A stretch of DNA of 64,000 nt from an uncultured Lachnospiraceae bacterium. GTDB taxonomy: Bacteria; Bacillota; Clostridia; Lachnospirales; Lachnospiraceae. The notes beneath the pieces were generated by a model. That model did not search any database. It saw nothing but the letters and a program-made list of their open reading frames with translations, and was not told the DNA's origin. Location: NCBI GenBank assembly GCA_947589095.1, contig CANQBX010000011.1, positions 1-64,000 of the forward strand, given 5' to 3'. Both the position numbers and the translations under genes were made by a program. This document shows positions 42,401 to 50,880 of this stretch, one piece after another. Position 1 is the stretch's first letter; every line of letters begins with the position of its first letter.

Positions 42401-42813
42401 TTGTATGCGGCATAGGTCTTTCCTTCGCTGTCGATGACCGCCGCCGCTTCCACACCGGCGTATTCCGCCGCGTCCTGAACGAATCCGTCGTTAAAGGACA
42501 CGCTCCAGAGATTATCATAGTAATACCATGTATTCTTAAGCTTGGCGATATAGAGCTGGTCATACTCGTCATACAGCTCGTCATTCTCCATAACGCCGGA
42601 TTCCAGACCCTTGATCACCGTATCGATCCTTGTACGGTTGGTAGCAAAGATCTGTTCGCGGGACAGCTTAAAGCGCGCCATGGCGATCACCGCCACCACG
42701 CCGGCCACCACGGTCAGGGACAGAAAGAACGCAAAGATCGTGCGTATATTCACATAACGGTTCTCGGAGGCGTCCATCTGAGGAACCGCGGCTTTCTTCT
42801 TCGTTCTGCTCAT
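39484..42813 (-). CDS. Sensor-coupled mechanosensitive channel (MscS C-terminal domain)
   Basis: An unusually long (1109 residues) MscS-type protein; simple MscS is under 300. The N-terminal 770 residues hold helices at about 20-45, 290-315, 345-370 and 695-720 separating two extracellular sensor-like regions (one ends near 280, one spans about 375-690, with YVSRSAYQKQVDGE in a Cache-like stretch). About 770-900 are the pore helices (GSLLASAGILSLIIGLGAQS), followed by the MscS beta domain (VFEGEFRVGDIVTVGDFRG) and the alpha-beta end (NGINIPFPQITLSYLQ). GGGGG before ATG 42813. Overlap or near-overlap with the binding-protein gene implies joint expression. Confidence 0.85.
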   Translation of the reverse strand: MSRTKKKAAVPQMDASENRYVNIRTIFAFFLSLTVVAGVVAVIAMARFKLSREQIFATNRTRIDTVIKGLESGVMENDELYDEYDQLYIAKLKNTWYYYDNLWSVSFNDGFVQDAAEYAGVEAAAVIDSEGKTYAAYNCDYDFTRKRFRMLREQLAQDGTSEPFSIHYEDGLKRFYGIRLRSGRILVFVVDWTDTQRSIETMTSWEAVLRGMVSVDTVSIAVSLQDYSFLYNPIDDLTGRDALQNGVPIEALGETYEGLLTFGGDEWCAVGKRWNDAAVFVLTKTTTDLANDLVLIVFIAITFIVFVILVSVYATIINRDNIRIGRMPRYAALLKGKFFFNITVAEKLFPITVLGIVATTGLTYYFQSVNALASVAYESNKAIDEISNKLANNTRDAEALNAEYKALFLNKCELLTTMLEENPQYIFDYDPEGENVHKHPLEKDEAGQVTGGLDSYGNPVYSVSEHPFLQRLAQINAAEKIMIFDESGRVIATNDDLWYFAITDDEEHQSYPFWEILADHRDFYAQDLGLDDMGEYSQYVGNVFYYYTVQEPDGSTGYVSRSAYQKQVDGERSGRPVEKHRGLLQISIAPERLQTVMETATLTYVADHTTVHGTGFTVICNADETYTCVYSPKPADIGRSALAMGCSPGAFDSTGEMYNGIETVNGDTYFQTFKRVNDLYIGTAVPLSTVYATRDDIALTAFFAALAGLLLLCIYSCSFGAQEEKMYMENADEVERRARNDQDTITVTMPSGKTRRVRPAAARWDAEYIPWEEKTPEQKFSTVARVVFHVFAVFLFICIMVSRRGIFRIDAINYVYEGVWTKGFNIFALTNCAITLIIIFVVANVLEILINQVSVNIGSRAETLGHLFASVIRYGAALFALFYSLYLCGLDTGSLLASAGILSLIIGLGAQSMIQDILAGVFIVFEGEFRVGDIVTVGDFRGNVLDIGLRTTKIQDTSKNIKVFNNSNLSGIINMTKEASYAGIDVGIEYGESLERVEAVLKKELPKVRRRLPAIMDGPFYKGVSALGDSSVVIKIIALCKEQDRIQLSRDLNREIFLIFKQNGINIPFPQITLSYLQEKAEKPEEENSQRNGQKNEQKNGQADDGPSA

Positions 42814-42815
42814 GC

Positions 42816-43613
42816 TCAATTCCCCCATTTCGTCTTCAGACTGTCGATGGTCCCGTCAGCCAGCCGGTTGCTGACCGCCTCGTCTATCCGTCTCGCGAGC
42901 GGAGAATTCTTTTGTGTGAAAACGCCGTACTCCTGCGCGGAAAAGGTCTCCTCCAGGATCGTCCTTCCCTCGCCGCGGAAGCCGCTCAGGATCGACCAGT
43001 CAGCGGTAAACGCGTCCACATCGCCGTATTCAAGGGCGTCGGACACCTCCTTGTAGGAATCATATTCGGCAAAGGTCACGCCGCCGTCAAAGGACGCCGC
43101 ATCGAAACGGTCGGCGTCGAACGCGGGAATGATTCCGCGCTCCGCCAGATACGAAGCGAACAGCCGGGCATGGCTGGTCCCTTCCATGACGCCGATCCGG
43201 CAGTCCTTAAGCTTCGTCATATCCCCGATCAGGCTGGAATCCTCCACCATGACGGCCATGCTGTCCGTATAGTAGACCGGAGAAATATGATACTTCTCCC
43301 GCCTCTCATCCGTGATCGTAAAAGTGGCGATGATCATATCCACCTTTCCCGCATCCAGCGTCTCCTCGCGGTCGGCGCTGGTAACCGTTACGAAATTGAC
43401 CTGGCCGTAGCCCAGATCCTCGCAGATCTGCTGCGCCAGATCGATCTCCATACCGGAATACCGTCCCGATTCTTCGTCATAAAGGCCGAAATTCGCCACG
43501 TCCGACTTTACGCCTACCCGGATTGTCCCGGTGCGCTGCTCGCCGCAGGCCATGACGCTTAAAACAACCGCGGCCGTCAGCGCCAGCGCTATCCATTTCT
43601 TAGCAGTTCTCAT
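42816..43613 (-). CDS. Family 3 substrate-binding lipoprotein (amino-acid-type)
   Basis: A 265-residue lipoprotein: signal peptide with VMAC (Cys23), then an SBP_bac_3 domain (GTIRVGVKSDVANFGLYDEE, GMEIDLAQQICEDLGY, VDMIIATFTITDERREKYHI, GVMEGTSHARLF). No ABC permease or ATPase is next to it. Instead it is followed 2 bp later by the sensor-MscS gene, so it may serve as a ligand receptor for the channel. AAGGTGAAGG precedes ATG 43613. Confidence 0.88.
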   Translation of the reverse strand: MRTAKKWIALALTAAVVLSVMACGEQRTGTIRVGVKSDVANFGLYDEESGRYSGMEIDLAQQICEDLGYGQVNFVTVTSADREETLDAGKVDMIIATFTITDERREKYHISPVYYTDSMAVMVEDSSLIGDMTKLKDCRIGVMEGTSHARLFASYLAERGIIPAFDADRFDAASFDGGVTFAEYDSYKEVSDALEYGDVDAFTADWSILSGFRGEGRTILEETFSAQEYGVFTQKNSPLARRIDEAVSNRLADGTIDSLKTKWGN

Positions 43614-43789
43614 AACCTTCACCTTTTGTATGTGCATTTTTACAATTTTATCTTACACCAAGTATCGCCCTTCCGCAACAAAAACAGACAGATTTGCATC
43701 AATCCGCCAACATAGTCTTCCTCCCGCGGCAGATACTATACATGACGCACGAAACCATGTCTGACAATATGGAAAGGAGTGTATATTTT

Positions 43790-44038
43790 ATGCTTACAAA
43801 GACATCCTGCGGCCCCGTCCCGCTAAAGCCGTCCCCCACCGGAGCCTCCTCCGCCCTCAGGGAAGGCCTCGGCGGAGTCTGCGGCTGTGAGCCCTGCACG
43901 CCGTATCTGGCCATCGCCACCGTACCGATGCAGCGCTGGGAAACGCCTTATGAATGCTGTAAAGGCCTGTGGTGCGGCACCATATTCCCGAGCCTTCACA
44001 AACCGTTCTTCGCAAAGGGAGGTGACTGCCGTGACTGA
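43790..44038 (+). CDS. cotJA: Spore coat associated protein CotJA
   Basis: An 82-residue protein with the CotJA core LAIATVPMQRWETPYECCKG (residues 43-62). GGAAAGGAG before ATG 43790 fixes the start. First of three linked spore-coat genes; in Bacillus subtilis cotJ is read by sigma-E in the mother cell. A sequence resembling a sigma-E -10 (ATACTAT) lies near 43732-43738, but I am not certain of the -35. Confidence 0.92.
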   Translation: MLTKTSCGPVPLKPSPTGASSALREGLGGVCGCEPCTPYLAIATVPMQRWETPYECCKGLWCGTIFPSLHKPFFAKGGDCRD

Positions 44039-44420
44039 CCGGGACACGATGATGAAGGAGATCGCCGAGACCGGCTTCCTGCTTGACGATCTGCGGCTTT
44101 ATCTGGACACGCATCCCCTGGACGGGGACGCCCTGAACCTGTACGGGGAATACAGCCGGAAGCGCCGGACGCTTCTGGACGAATACGCCGGCCGGTTCGA
44201 GCCGCTGGCCTGCGGCTGCCTCTGTCCGGAGAGCAGCGGCAGCGCGGTCAAACACCGGGCCTGGTGCGGCGGACCCTTTCCCTGGGAAGCGGAAGCCAGC
44301 GGCTGGGCCGCGGAAACCGCCGCAGGAAACGCAGCCGGACAGCCGCAGAATTCCGGCAGCGCGAACGTACAGAGTCAAACGGCAGCCGCGGCCGGCGGCT
44401 CCATGAAAGGAGGACGATAA
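44031..44420 (+). CDS. cotJB: Spore coat protein CotJB with extended C-terminus
   Basis: A 129-residue protein. Residues 1-70 are CotJB-like (MMKEIAETGFLLDDLRLYLD, then LYGEYSRKRRTLLDEYAGRF). The remaining 55 residues form an Ala/Gly/Ser/Gln-rich tail beyond the usual family length (about 90). The start is GTG 44031 with GGGAGGTGACTGCC directly upstream, overlapping the end of cotJA by 8 bp. Confidence 0.9.
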   Translation: MTDRDTMMKEIAETGFLLDDLRLYLDTHPLDGDALNLYGEYSRKRRTLLDEYAGRFEPLACGCLCPESSGSAVKHRAWCGGPFPWEAEASGWAAETAAGNAAGQPQNSGSANVQSQTAAAAGGSMKGGR

Positions 44421-44422
44421 CC

Positions 44423-45034
44423 ATGTGGACTTATGAAAAACGGCTTCAATTCCCGGTTCACATCACCAGAACCTGCCCCAAAACCGCATCCCTCGTGATC
44501 AGCCAGTTCGGCGGACCCGACGGCGAGCTGGCCGCCTCCATGCGCTATCTTTCCCAGAGATACACCATGCCATGCAAGGAAGCCGGCGGACTTCTGACGG
44601 ACATCGGCACCGAGGAGCTGGCCCATCTGGAGATGGTCTGCGCCATCATTTACCAGCTGACCAAGAATCTGACACCGGAGCAGGCGAAGGCGGACGGCTT
44701 CGACGCCTACTATATCGACCATACCTCCGCCCTCTGGCCCACGGCTGCCGCCGGCGTTCCGTTCAACGCCTGCGAGTTCCAGTCCAAAGGCGACGCCATC
44801 ACGGATCTGACGGAGGATCTGGCTGCCGAACAGAAGGCCCGGACCACCTACGACAACCTGATCCGCGTCATCGACGACCCGGACGTACTGGCACCCCTTA
44901 AGTTCCTGCGCCAGCGGGAGATCGTGCATTTCCAACGGTTCGGTGAAGCGCTGGAGAAGATAAAGGACAGCCTGGACGCAAAGAATTTCTACTACTTCAA
45001 CCCGGAGTTCGATAAGCAGTTCGTAAAGGCGTAA
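44423..45034 (+). CDS. cotJC: Spore coat protein CotJC (manganese catalase family)
   Basis: A 203-residue manganese-catalase-like ferritin fold protein. The metal-binding Glu/His pattern is visible in IGTEELAHLEMV and LRQREIVHFQRFGE. Others include MRYLSQRYTMPCKEA and ALWPTAAAGVPFNACEFQSK. It is a coat component, possibly removing peroxide. AAAGGAGG before ATG 44423, 2 bp after cotJB. Confidence 0.95.
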   Translation: MWTYEKRLQFPVHITRTCPKTASLVISQFGGPDGELAASMRYLSQRYTMPCKEAGGLLTDIGTEELAHLEMVCAIIYQLTKNLTPEQAKADGFDAYYIDHTSALWPTAAAGVPFNACEFQSKGDAITDLTEDLAAEQKARTTYDNLIRVIDDPDVLAPLKFLRQREIVHFQRFGEALEKIKDSLDAKNFYYFNPEFDKQFVKA

Positions 45035-45055
45035 AGCGAAAAAACCTGAAAAGCG

Positions 45056-45096
45056 GGCGTTCCCGGAGATCTCGGTCTGCGGGAACGCCTTTCATT
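45056..45096 (+). terminator. Terminator of the cotJ operon
   Basis: Inverted repeat GGCGTTCCCG / CGGGAACGCC (45056-45065 with 45080-45089) followed by TTTCATTTT. Confidence 0.88.
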
Positions 45097-45239
45097 TTCC
45101 GAAGCGGCCGGCCCCGAACGGGAGAAATGCCCCGCCGTCTTGTTTTTATTGCCAAACCATAAATTATGATATATAATGATAATTGTATAAATATTTACTC
45201 TTTTGCCAATGTTTTCAAACTGCAAGGAGATCATAGAGT

Positions 45240-47147
45240 ATGGAAATGCAAGAGAAATTCACCTCCGCGTGGGAAGCCGCCGGCCTGCCGGTGGTCGTGC
45301 TTGCGCGCACGGAAGACGGCTTTGCGCCTGTCTACCAGAACCAGACGGCGGACGCGCTCTGCGGGGAGTTTGGCCGTTTTCTCACGGACTGCATCCCGGA
45401 GGATATCCGGACAAGGCTGCTGGGGGGCGGTCCGTGTCCGGTGGAAGGCGAACTGCCCTTCTTCTGCCGCATACAGAGCGGCGCCTATTCCCTGGTACCG
45501 TTTATCTGGGAGGGCTTCCGCGTCTGCATGCTTCACGAGGTGACCGGTTATTACAATGAAAACCAGCGCATTCTCAACGAGGCGGTCATGGCCAACAAGG
45601 CCAAGACCAGCTTTCTCTCGGAGATGTCCCACGATATCCGCACCCCCATGGGCGCGATCATCGGCATGACGGATATCGCCCTGATGCAGGAAAACATTCC
45701 CGCCCGCGTAAAGGAATGTCTGAATAAGATCAAGGTGGCCTCCGGCCATATGATGTCGCTTCTGAACGAGGTACTGGACATGTCCCGCATCGAAAGCGGG
45801 CGGATCCTTCTTCAGGAGGAGGACGTGGATCTGGCCGATCTGCTCCATGAGATACTGACCGTGATACGCCCCCAGGCGGATGCCGGAGAACTGCATTTCT
45901 CCCTGAAGCTGGGACAGATGGCCGAGGAACGGCTGCGCGGAGACAGTGTGCGCCTAAAGCAGATCTGCATCAATCTCCTCTCCAACGCGGTCAAATTCAC
46001 TCCTGCCGGCGGCAATGTGGAGATGACTATGGAGGTCGTCCCCGCAGGCGAACCGAATCGCGTGTTCCTGAAGATTAAGGTACAGGACAACGGCATCGGC
46101 ATGAGCCAGGAATTTCTCCAGCGTATCTTCGTAGCCTTCGAACGGGAGGAGAAGTCCACCACGAGCAAGATCCAGGGCACCGGCCTCGGCATGGCGATCA
46201 CGAAGAATCTGGTGGAGCTGATGGGCGGCACGATCTCAGTGGAAAGCCGGCTCCGCGAGGGCAGCTGCTTCTCGATAGAGATCCCGTTTACCGCCAGTCC
46301 GGATCAGGAGGAACGCCACAGGCAGGCGCTCTCCGGCCGGCGCGTGCTGCTTTTCAGCGACCGGAAGGAACAGACGGAGCAGATACGCGGTATGCTCGAA
46401 CGCCTCGGCGTCTCGATGGACGCAGCCGCCAGCGCGGACGAGGCCGTGGACCGGATCAATGAGATGGCTTTTTCCGATGGGGAATACTTCGCGCTGCTGA
46501 CCGCCGAGAAGGTGAAAGGCGCCGAAATGCTTCTCTTTCTCCCCCAGGTCCGACAGCGGATGGGAACGGATTTTCCGATCCTGCTGCTGTCCGACAGCGA
46601 CTGGAGCCAGATGGAGTATGTTTATACACGGGCCGGTGTGGACGCGTTCATTCCGCTGCCGCTGTTCCGGACAAGGCTTTCAGCGGGACTCTACGCCTTT
46701 ACGGAGGAGGCCCGGCAGGAACGCAGCGAAGCCGGAGGACAGCGGTGGAATTTCCGCGGCAAGCGGATCCTTCTGGCGGAGGATAATGAGATCAACCGGG
46801 AGATCGCCTTGGAGCTCCTCGGCATGGCCAATCTGCAGATCGAAACGGTGGAGAACGGCCGGGAAGCGGTGGATCGGTTCGCCGAAACCTCCCCGGACTA
46901 TTACGATATGATCCTTATGGATATCCAGATGCCGGTGATGAACGGGCTGGAGGCTACCCGGGCGATCCGGGCCCTGGACTGCTCCGACGCCCGCGATATC
47001 CCCATTGTGGCCATGACGGCCAACGCTTTCGTGGAGGATGTGAAGAATTCCCTGGATGCCGGTATGAACGCCCACATTGCCAAGCCGCTTGACATGAATC
47101 AGGTGTACTCTACTCTGGACTATTTTCTGGGGAGGGGCAGCCGATGA
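45240..47147 (+). CDS. Hybrid sensor histidine kinase/response regulator
   Basis: A 635-residue soluble hybrid kinase. Residues 1-105 are a PAS-like input region. HisKA has phospho-His131 in FLSEMSHDIRTPMGAII, and HATPase_c follows with N249 (INLLSNAVKFT), DNGIGM and GTGLGMAI. Next comes a degenerate receiver-like segment (about 367-485, lacking an obvious phospho-Asp motif), then a true receiver (508-632) with Asp561 in MILMDIQMPVMNG and Lys in IAKPLD. No membrane helix. AAGGAG 10 bp before ATG 45240. Translationally coupled to the next gene. Confidence 0.92.
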   Translation: MEMQEKFTSAWEAAGLPVVVLARTEDGFAPVYQNQTADALCGEFGRFLTDCIPEDIRTRLLGGGPCPVEGELPFFCRIQSGAYSLVPFIWEGFRVCMLHEVTGYYNENQRILNEAVMANKAKTSFLSEMSHDIRTPMGAIIGMTDIALMQENIPARVKECLNKIKVASGHMMSLLNEVLDMSRIESGRILLQEEDVDLADLLHEILTVIRPQADAGELHFSLKLGQMAEERLRGDSVRLKQICINLLSNAVKFTPAGGNVEMTMEVVPAGEPNRVFLKIKVQDNGIGMSQEFLQRIFVAFEREEKSTTSKIQGTGLGMAITKNLVELMGGTISVESRLREGSCFSIEIPFTASPDQEERHRQALSGRRVLLFSDRKEQTEQIRGMLERLGVSMDAAASADEAVDRINEMAFSDGEYFALLTAEKVKGAEMLLFLPQVRQRMGTDFPILLLSDSDWSQMEYVYTRAGVDAFIPLPLFRTRLSAGLYAFTEEARQERSEAGGQRWNFRGKRILLAEDNEINREIALELLGMANLQIETVENGREAVDRFAETSPDYYDMILMDIQMPVMNGLEATRAIRALDCSDARDIPIVAMTANAFVEDVKNSLDAGMNAHIAKPLDMNQVYSTLDYFLGRGSR

Positions 47148-48991
47148 AGGAATACCAGCTGTCATACATCGAGAACCTGAAACAGGTTATCCTCTTAAGC
47201 GACACGGCTTCCGACCTGGGGCTGGACGCGGAACATTTCTTACGCGCCCGGCAGGAAAAGCGTGGCAGGATCCGCGTGCTTGTGGAGGAGAATACAGTCC
47301 TTCTGCGAAAGCATCTCTTCCCGCTTCTGGACGATATCACCACGGCTTCCGCCGAAGATATCGCCGCTCTGGAAGAATTCGCGAATGCTCTTATGCCCAA
47401 TAATCAGGATGTGCCGCTGGCTTACGCAATCCACAACGCGCTGATCGTCTACGCGAGGCATTACCGTCTCCGCGACATGCTGATCCGCGAGCTCTACAAT
47501 ACGGCCATGACCCTGTTCCATCTGAATTCGCTGATCGAGGTCACAGACCCTCACCGTTACCGCTGGAAGATGCAGATGCTGTTCGGGGAAGCGGCCGCTT
47601 ACATCAAAAACTACGACGAGATCGAAGATCCCGAAATCCGCGGCTACATTCACCGCTCGATGGGGAACCTTGCGCTGGGCTATAATACCGGCACCTTGGA
47701 GAACGGGGAGAAGAAAATGCAGATCCTGCGCCGCTCCCTCCAGATCCTGACCGATCCGGTATACCAGCAGAAGACGCCGTCCCTGCCATGGGAGACTTAC
47801 ATCTATAAAAGTCACCAGGAACGGACCACCGGCCTCTCCTTCCTGCGCACCGGCATGGCCAGCCCCCAGATCACCCGCGAGGTCATGGAATCCGCGGAGT
47901 ACGTTTGGGAAAAGCAGCAGGAGATGAGCCGCAGGACGGGCCGGCCCCTTTCCACCCGCTGGCGCGTGACCTACAATACAGCCCAGTACCACTGCGGCAT
48001 CCTGACGCTCAGGCAGCTCCTTATGATCATGGAGGAGCTGTATATGCAGAGGGACGTTTCGGATTTCACCGACGAGGGCAATTACACCAATCTGTTCCTT
48101 CCCACCATGTACGCAGAGTACCTTTCCAAGGACAGCCGGTACAAAGCGGCCAAGAAGGAAGTGCTCGGTCACATGTACCGGATGATGCTGCGCTATGTGC
48201 GCAGCGTACCGCCGGAGAAGATGACCTTCTATTTCGTCCGAAACCTGATGAACACATTCCTTAATTTCATCGAATATCCGGACGGCATTCAGCAGCGGGA
48301 TTTCCTTCTGCAGCTGGCGGTCTGCCGGAATCCGGAGACGTTCGTCTATCTTCAGATGACCGCCAGCGTGTCGCGGATGATCCTTAACCGGATCATCGAC
48401 AGAAAGCCGGAGCTTCTGATCGGCGTTCTGGGATGCGGGAATACGGACGATGTCCTGGCCTCTCGGGAGAAGCTGGCGCAGCTGGCCTATGACAGCGGCA
48501 TGTTCCACAACATCGGACAGCTGAATTTCACCCGCATGACGACCATGGCCGGAAGAAACTGGCTGAAAGAGGAGCAGGAACTGTTCCACTATCATGTGCA
48601 GATCGGCGCCAACATTCTGAAGCGGTGCGAATCCACGAAACGCTTCGCCAGCGCGGCGGAGGGCCATCATTTCTATTATAACACGCTCGGGGGATACCCG
48701 GATGACTACGATCCGAAGGAGCATGAGAACCAGGCGATCGTGGACATCGTATCCCTGGCCGCCTATTTCACCCGTCTTCTTGACGATACGATCGACTACA
48801 CCAGGACGCCGCTGACTCTCGACGAAGCGCTCCGAAAGGTCGCGGAGAAATCGGGGACAAGATTCTCGCCCGCGATTGCCGGACTGCTGCAGGAGATGAA
48901 GGACGAACTGGGGGAATATTTAAAGGACGGACGGCTGAAAGCCTATGAAACGGCCCTTTATTATCTGAAAAGAGAGGATCCTCTTCCGTAA
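47144..48991 (+). CDS. Degenerate HD-GYP domain protein
   Basis: A 615-residue protein. Residues 1-430 are helical with no family that I recognise (possibly TPR-like, for example around 85-205). The C-terminal 180 residues look like an HD-GYP phosphodiesterase with altered metal ligands: FHNIGQ (455-460) in place of HDIGK, FHYHVQIGANIL for the Hp..G segment, GHHFYYNTLGGYP (507-519) in place of HHE..DG.GYP. It may bind c-di-GMP without cutting it. Start ATG overlaps the kinase stop (ATGA), so the two proteins are made together. Confidence 0.75.
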   Translation: MKEYQLSYIENLKQVILLSDTASDLGLDAEHFLRARQEKRGRIRVLVEENTVLLRKHLFPLLDDITTASAEDIAALEEFANALMPNNQDVPLAYAIHNALIVYARHYRLRDMLIRELYNTAMTLFHLNSLIEVTDPHRYRWKMQMLFGEAAAYIKNYDEIEDPEIRGYIHRSMGNLALGYNTGTLENGEKKMQILRRSLQILTDPVYQQKTPSLPWETYIYKSHQERTTGLSFLRTGMASPQITREVMESAEYVWEKQQEMSRRTGRPLSTRWRVTYNTAQYHCGILTLRQLLMIMEELYMQRDVSDFTDEGNYTNLFLPTMYAEYLSKDSRYKAAKKEVLGHMYRMMLRYVRSVPPEKMTFYFVRNLMNTFLNFIEYPDGIQQRDFLLQLAVCRNPETFVYLQMTASVSRMILNRIIDRKPELLIGVLGCGNTDDVLASREKLAQLAYDSGMFHNIGQLNFTRMTTMAGRNWLKEEQELFHYHVQIGANILKRCESTKRFASAAEGHHFYYNTLGGYPDDYDPKEHENQAIVDIVSLAAYFTRLLDDTIDYTRTPLTLDEALRKVAEKSGTRFSPAIAGLLQEMKDELGEYLKDGRLKAYETALYYLKREDPLP

Positions 48992-49010
48992 CGGCGGAAA
49001 AGGATCCTCT
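48973..49010. terminator. Bidirectional terminator between the HD-GYP gene and the ABC operon
   Basis: AGAGGATCCT (48973-48982) pairs with AGGATCCTCT (49001-49010), with CTTCCG/CGGAA pairing inside. It overlaps the stop region of the HD-GYP gene. Confidence 0.82.
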
Positions 49011-49023
49011 TCGTATCTGCGCT

Positions 49024-49812
49024 CTACCGCGTCAGCAGCATCCGGTCGTTGTCAAGCGCCTTGCCGGAGGCGGTCTTAAACTGTTCCAGGAGGTCGGCGA
49101 CCGTAAGCCGGGCTCTCTCCTCTCCCGAAACGTCGAAAATAATCTTTCCGTGATCCATCATGATCGTCCGGTTCCCCAGTTCCAGGGCCGTCTGCATGTT
49201 GTGGGTGACCATCATGCAGGTCAGCTTCCCGCCGTCCACGATCTGCGTGGTCAGCTCCAGCACCTTCTCCGCCGTGGCCGGATCCAGGGCCGCCGTGTGC
49301 TCGTCCAGAAGAAGAAGCTTCGGCGGATTGATGGTGGCCATCATAAGCGTCAGGGCCTGCCGCTGCCCGCCGGAGAGAAGCCCCACCGGCTGCTGCATCC
49401 GGTCCTCCAGTCCCATGTTCAGAAGGGACAGCCGCTCGCGAAACATTTTCTTATCCGCCCTCGACACGCTGGAAAGCCAGCCGCCGTGGCCGGCCGCCAG
49501 CGCCAGATTCTCCTCAATGCTCATGCCCGGCGCGCTGCCCCGCATGGGATCCTGGAACAGCCGCCCGATGCTGCGGGCCCGCTTGAATTCCGGCTCCAGC
49601 GTGATGTCCTTTCCGTCCAGCTCGATCCGGCCGCTGTCGGTGATAAAGCTGCCGCTGATCGCCCCGAAAAGCGTGGACTTTCCGGCTCCGTTGGCGCCGA
49701 TGATCGTGATGAAATCGCCTTTCTCCACATGGATCGACAGATCGTCGATGGCCAGCTTGGCGTTGACCGTTCCGGGATTGAAGGTCTTGGAAATGTGTGA
49801 GATCCTAAGCAT
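49024..49812 (-). CDS. ABC transporter ATPase (TrpXYZ-type)
   Basis: A 262-residue ATPase with Walker A GANGAGKST (about 39-47), signature LSGGQRQALTL, Walker B KLLLLDEHTAALD and switch His in MVTHNMQTAL. It overlaps the permease gene by 8 bp. It belongs to an importer with a PF04392-type binding protein. A Trp T-box upstream indicates tryptophan or a precursor as cargo. Confidence 0.92.
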   Translation of the reverse strand: MLRISHISKTFNPGTVNAKLAIDDLSIHVEKGDFITIIGANGAGKSTLFGAISGSFITDSGRIELDGKDITLEPEFKRARSIGRLFQDPMRGSAPGMSIEENLALAAGHGGWLSSVSRADKKMFRERLSLLNMGLEDRMQQPVGLLSGGQRQALTLMMATINPPKLLLLDEHTAALDPATAEKVLELTTQIVDGGKLTCMMVTHNMQTALELGNRTIMMDHGKIIFDVSGEERARLTVADLLEQFKTASGKALDNDRMLLTR

Positions 49813-50743
49813 GCTCTTCCCTCCTCCCGCTCCGGTTCTCCGCGCGCCGCCTAAGCAGCGGGACCTGGCTCTTCAGATACGGCCCCGAAATGGCGATGAT
49901 AACGATCACCGAGGACACGAACTTCAGCATGAACGCCGGCATATTGAACCGCAGCGCGATCGTATAGACGACGCGGAACAGAAACGCGCCCAGCACCGCG
50001 CCGGCGGCGCGGACCGGGATCCGTCCCTTTCCAAGGAACGCGTTGCCGATCAGCAGGGACGCCAGGGCGATGGTCACCATGCCGGAGCCGATGTCGATGT
50101 TCACCGACCTCTGGGACTGGGCCAGAAGGCACCCGGACAGGGCCGTGAAGGAATTGGAAATGCACAGGCCGACGATCGTCGTGAACACCGGATTGATGGA
50201 CGACGAACGGACCATATCCGGATTGTTTCCGGTGGCCCGAATCGCCAGACCCAGCCTGGTACGCAGAAAGAGCGACAGGAAAAGGATCACCGCCGCCACC
50301 GCGATCATTGCCACGATCACCCGGTACTGGCCGGCTAAAAACGTGGAATCCAGAAGGTCCTTCATTTTCGTAAACACCGTGTCGGTCTTATTCATGTTAA
50401 GCAGCGACGAATTGCCCATGACGGCGATATTCACGGAATACAGGGCCGTATTCACGATAATGCCCGCCAGCAGGCTGTCAATGCCCATCTTCGTCTGCAA
50501 AAGAGCCGTCACAAAGCCGGACGTCACGCCCGCGATCATGGCGCAGGGAATCGCCAGGTACGGATGACCGGCGATTGCGACCACCGCGCCGACGGTAGCT
50601 CCCAGTGTGAAGCAGCCGTCGGTGGACAGATCGCAGACATTTAACATGGAGTAGCTTAAAAACAGGGCCAGCACCGTAAGGGAACTGATCAGTCCCAGCT
50701 CCAGGGCCGTCTGGCCGAGGCTTAAAATTGAGGAAAATGACAT
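49805..50743 (-). CDS. ABC transporter permease (TrpXYZ-type)
   Basis: A 312-residue membrane protein of the branched-chain-type permease superfamily with about nine helices. The segments LNVCDLSTDGCFTLGATVGA and ALLQTKMGIDSLLAGIIVNT are typical of the permease that works with PF04392 binding proteins. Middle gene of the T-box-controlled operon, 137 bp after the binding-protein gene. Confidence 0.92.
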   Translation of the reverse strand: MSFSSILSLGQTALELGLISSLTVLALFLSYSMLNVCDLSTDGCFTLGATVGAVVAIAGHPYLAIPCAMIAGVTSGFVTALLQTKMGIDSLLAGIIVNTALYSVNIAVMGNSSLLNMNKTDTVFTKMKDLLDSTFLAGQYRVIVAMIAVAAVILFLSLFLRTRLGLAIRATGNNPDMVRSSSINPVFTTIVGLCISNSFTALSGCLLAQSQRSVNIDIGSGMVTIALASLLIGNAFLGKGRIPVRAAGAVLGAFLFRVVYTIALRFNMPAFMLKFVSSVIVIIAISGPYLKSQVPLLRRRAENRSGRREEHA

Positions 50744-50880
50744 TGCTACTGTTCTCCTGACTCTTTGTAGCCAACTGCGGACCGGCCATATTACGGCGCT
50801 GGTCCGCAGCCGAACTTTACGTTTTCATCCGCCGCCTTTTATCAAAACCGCGGCTATATTATGATTTCTTTACCCTCGGA

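Noticed and set aside
40216-43056. Plus-strand open frame of about 946 codons opposite the MscS-like gene
   Set aside because: Spans two well-supported minus-strand genes, has shadow-type composition and matches no family.
47240-48724. Minus-strand open frame of about 494 codons opposite the HD-GYP-like gene
   Set aside because: The plus-strand gene is coupled to the kinase and has recognisable motifs; the minus frame has none.
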